In this document: piece by piece, positions 62,318 to 64,000 of the stretch | Layout: each line of letters opens with the position of its first letter | How positions within the stretch are numbered: the stretch's first letter is position 1 | Assembly (NCBI GenBank): GCA_050747245.1 | Contig: JBOGNO010000008.1 | Location: 124,001-188,000 of the forward strand | Length of the DNA: 64,000 bases | Direction: 5' to 3' | Source of the DNA: JBOGNO01 sp050747245 | GTDB taxonomy: Bacteria > Acidobacteriota > Terriglobia > Acidiferrales > UBA7541 | Notes under the pieces: model-generated | What the model saw: the letters and a program-made list of their open reading frames with translations, nothing else | Databases searched by the model: none | Told to the model about the DNA's origin: nothing | Translations under genes and position numbers: made by a program

Positions 62318-64000
62318 ATGCAGAACAAATCGCGCCGCGTTTCGCGTACCACGAATATCCTTCTTCTATTGTTCGGTCTGGCAGGACTTTCCGGATGTGC
62401 ACTCACCGCGTCGCAGAGTTCACTCGGCTTCCTAAAGAGTAACCCGAATAGCCTCAACTTCGGCAAGCAGACAATCGGGCACGTGGCCACGCTGGGGGTC
62501 ACACTGAATAACACCGGAAGCACCAACGTCACAATTAAGATGGTAACTGTGACGGGAAAGAACTTCAGTGTGAGCGGGATCACTACGCCCTTCGTCCTTG
62601 CATCAAATGGAAGCATCTCATTTCAAGTCCAGTACAAACCCACAGCCGTTGGGTCGGATACCGGCACCATCACACTGGTGAGCAATGCCAGTGACCCCTC
62701 TATGTCCATTTCCACTTCTGGCGCCGGAGTATCAAATGCTGCACCCAAGTTGGTTGTTTCCCCTTCGCCTGTCGATTTCAACAGTGTCAGTGTTGGCTCT
62801 TCGAGTTCAATGACGGTAACTCTGAGCAACACGGGCTCGGCCACTCTAAATATCTCTCAAGTCAGTTCTACGGGATCTGCCTTCAGTATAAGTGGGATTA
62901 AGACGCCCCTCGCGATTGCTGCCGGTTCGACGAGCAGCTTGATCGCAAAATTTGCTCCACCTTCGGCGGGAAATTTTACAGGACAGATTAGCATAGTCAG
63001 CGATGACCCGAATTCTCCGACACTGACGGGCCTGAGCGGTTCGGGAGTACCGGCTGCGGCACCAAATCTCGTGGTCTCTCCCTCACCTGTGGCCTTCAAC
63101 AATGTGACCGTTGGGAGTTCAAGTTCACAAAACGTCAAGTTGAGCAACACTGGTAATGCCACGCTGAATATTCAAGGAGCGTCCATCTCCGGCACGGGAT
63201 TTAGCATGAGCGGCCTTAATACTCCAGTCTCAATTAATGCCAATTCAAGCGTCAGTTTCTCAGTCAAGTTTGCCCCGGCATCGACGGGTAATTTCTCGGG
63301 CAAGATTACGATCACGAGCAATGATCCTCATTCGCCGTTTTCTTTGGACTTATCAGGAACCGGGGTAGCTGCACCGACACCTCAGTTATCTATTTCGCCT
63401 TCCCCGGTGAACTTCAATTCTGTGACGGTGGGGCAAACGAGCTCTCAGACCGTGACACTCAAAAACACAGGTAATGCCACGCTGAATATTCAAGCTGCGA
63501 CCCTCTCCGGCACGGGATTCAGCATGAGCGGCTTGAATACTCCGCTCCCGATCAACGCTGGCTCGAACACCACCTTCACCGCCACATTTGCTCCCACTTC
63601 TGCAACGAATTTCTCAGGAACGATCGTACTTACGAGCAATGATCCACATTCACCGACCACACTGAATCTCTCCGGAACAGGGGTGGCTGCTCCTAAGCCG
63701 CAACTGAAGGTGACGCCACCGAACGCGACATTCACCAACGTCGTCGTGAACTCGACTTCCTCACAAACCATTCAGCTACAAAACTCCGGCAGTGGGACTC
63801 TGACCGTGACAGGTGCGGCCCTCACCGGGACCGGCTACTCCATGAGCGGGCTCAATTTGCCGCTCAACCTGAACGCCGGAGCAACGCAGAATTTCAATCT
63901 GCAATTTGCGCCTACTACAGTAGGCAGCTTCCCCGGAAGCATCACCATCACGAGCAATGATCAAAACTCGCCGACAACGGTTGGTATCACAGGCACCTCC
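62318..64000 (+). CDS. Lipoprotein of tandem choice-of-anchor D repeats (partial, 3' end outside)
   Basis: The frame opens at an ATG at 62318 (AAAGGAAAG upstream) and stays open to the window edge, 561 codons. The N-terminus is a lipoprotein signal: ILLLLFGLAGLSGC with lipobox LSGC. Five immunoglobulin-like repeats of about 106 residues follow, each with a pattern such as PSPVDFNSVSVGSSSS, LSNTGSATLNI, GTGFSMSGLNTP and TITSNDPHSPT, which is the choice-of-anchor D (ASPM/SPD-2/Hydin-like) type. The protein should sit in the outer membrane and reach outward, perhaps as an adhesin or stalk. What lies at the missing C-terminus is unknown. Confidence 0.88.
   Translation, partial: MQNKSRRVSRTTNILLLLFGLAGLSGCALTASQSSLGFLKSNPNSLNFGKQTIGHVATLGVTLNNTGSTNVTIKMVTVTGKNFSVSGITTPFVLASNGSISFQVQYKPTAVGSDTGTITLVSNASDPSMSISTSGAGVSNAAPKLVVSPSPVDFNSVSVGSSSSMTVTLSNTGSATLNISQVSSTGSAFSISGIKTPLAIAAGSTSSLIAKFAPPSAGNFTGQISIVSDDPNSPTLTGLSGSGVPAAAPNLVVSPSPVAFNNVTVGSSSSQNVKLSNTGNATLNIQGASISGTGFSMSGLNTPVSINANSSVSFSVKFAPASTGNFSGKITITSNDPHSPFSLDLSGTGVAAPTPQLSISPSPVNFNSVTVGQTSSQTVTLKNTGNATLNIQAATLSGTGFSMSGLNTPLPINAGSNTTFTATFAPTSATNFSGTIVLTSNDPHSPTTLNLSGTGVAAPKPQLKVTPPNATFTNVVVNSTSSQTIQLQNSGSGTLTVTGAALTGTGYSMSGLNLPLNLNAGATQNFNLQFAPTTVGSFPGSITITSNDQNSPTTVGITGTS
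63070..63700 (+). repeat. Near-identical 318-bp DNA repeats within the lipoprotein gene
   Basis: GGTAATGCCACGCTGAATAT recurs at 63152 and 63470, a period of 318 bp (106 codons), and flanking stretches (for example around 63190 and 63510) are also nearly identical. Neighbouring repeats are more diverged, so these two were duplicated or converted recently. Confidence 0.8.

Overview
The window looks like chromosomal DNA of a Gram-negative soil or sediment bacterium, most probably an Acidobacteriota. The reasons are indirect: moderately GC-rich, densely packed genes; outer-membrane barrels and a Wza-type exporter (two membranes); many PilZ proteins and sigma-54 activators; a double-length ThyX; and a lipoprotein built of choice-of-anchor D repeats. 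No rRNA, tRNA, CRISPR array, prophage, integrase or complete insertion sequence was seen. The taxon is an inference from gene content, not from a marker gene.

Layout. (1) 1-7.2 kb, mostly minus strand: housekeeping genes dinB, prmC, prfA, a small membrane protein, a fused ThyX and rpmE, with a plus-strand Rieske oxygenase inserted. (2) 7.2-14.9 kb: a PilZ protein behind a possible structured leader, an outer-membrane barrel, a MscS channel, an amino-acid permease, a GGDEF-PilZ protein and another PilZ protein. (3) 15.1-18.6 kb: a histidine kinase / sigma-54 response regulator pair and a PilZ protein. (4) 18.8-22.7 kb, minus strand: a methyltransferase followed by a tight operon of ComA-like, ComB-like and ATP-grasp proteins. 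(5) 23-25 kb: a CBS-pair protein and a second sigma-54 activator. (6) 25-45 kb: a large exopolysaccharide (EPS) locus with initiating phosphoglycosyltransferase, Wza-like exporter, outer-membrane barrel, chain-length protein, tyrosine kinase, flippase, glycosyltransferases, acyltransferase, ligase/polymerase, amidotransferase, formyltransferase and deacetylase. (7) 45-50 kb: two paralogous secreted beta-helix proteins flanking two glyoxalase-like genes, one interrupted by an amber codon. (8) 50-55 kb, minus strand: two glycosyltransferases and a double-domain deacetylase. (9) 55-62 kb: three unusual fusion proteins (phosphoribosyltransferase / kinase-like / HAD; degenerate formyltransferase / deacetylase; zinc ribbon / methyltransferase / APH kinase). 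(10) 62.3 kb to the end: a lipoprotein of choice-of-anchor D repeats, cut by the window edge.

How the parts fit. The EPS locus has the composition of loci of the XrtA-associated type (a family-knowledge comparison), but no exosortase and no PEP-CTERM tail is visible here. Two near-perfect sigma-54 promoter sequences (28231-28247 plus strand, 50331-50346 minus strand) lie upstream of the Wza-like exporter and of one beta-helix protein, and two sigma-54 activators with intact GAFTGA loops lie nearby. I infer that EPS export and a secreted beta-helix protein belong to one sigma-54 regulon. PilZ and GGDEF proteins next to it suggest cyclic-di-GMP input. The most novel-looking parts are the ComA-ComB-ATP-grasp operon, the three multidomain fusions at 55-62 kb, and a ThyX whose signature motif seems split between two fused halves.
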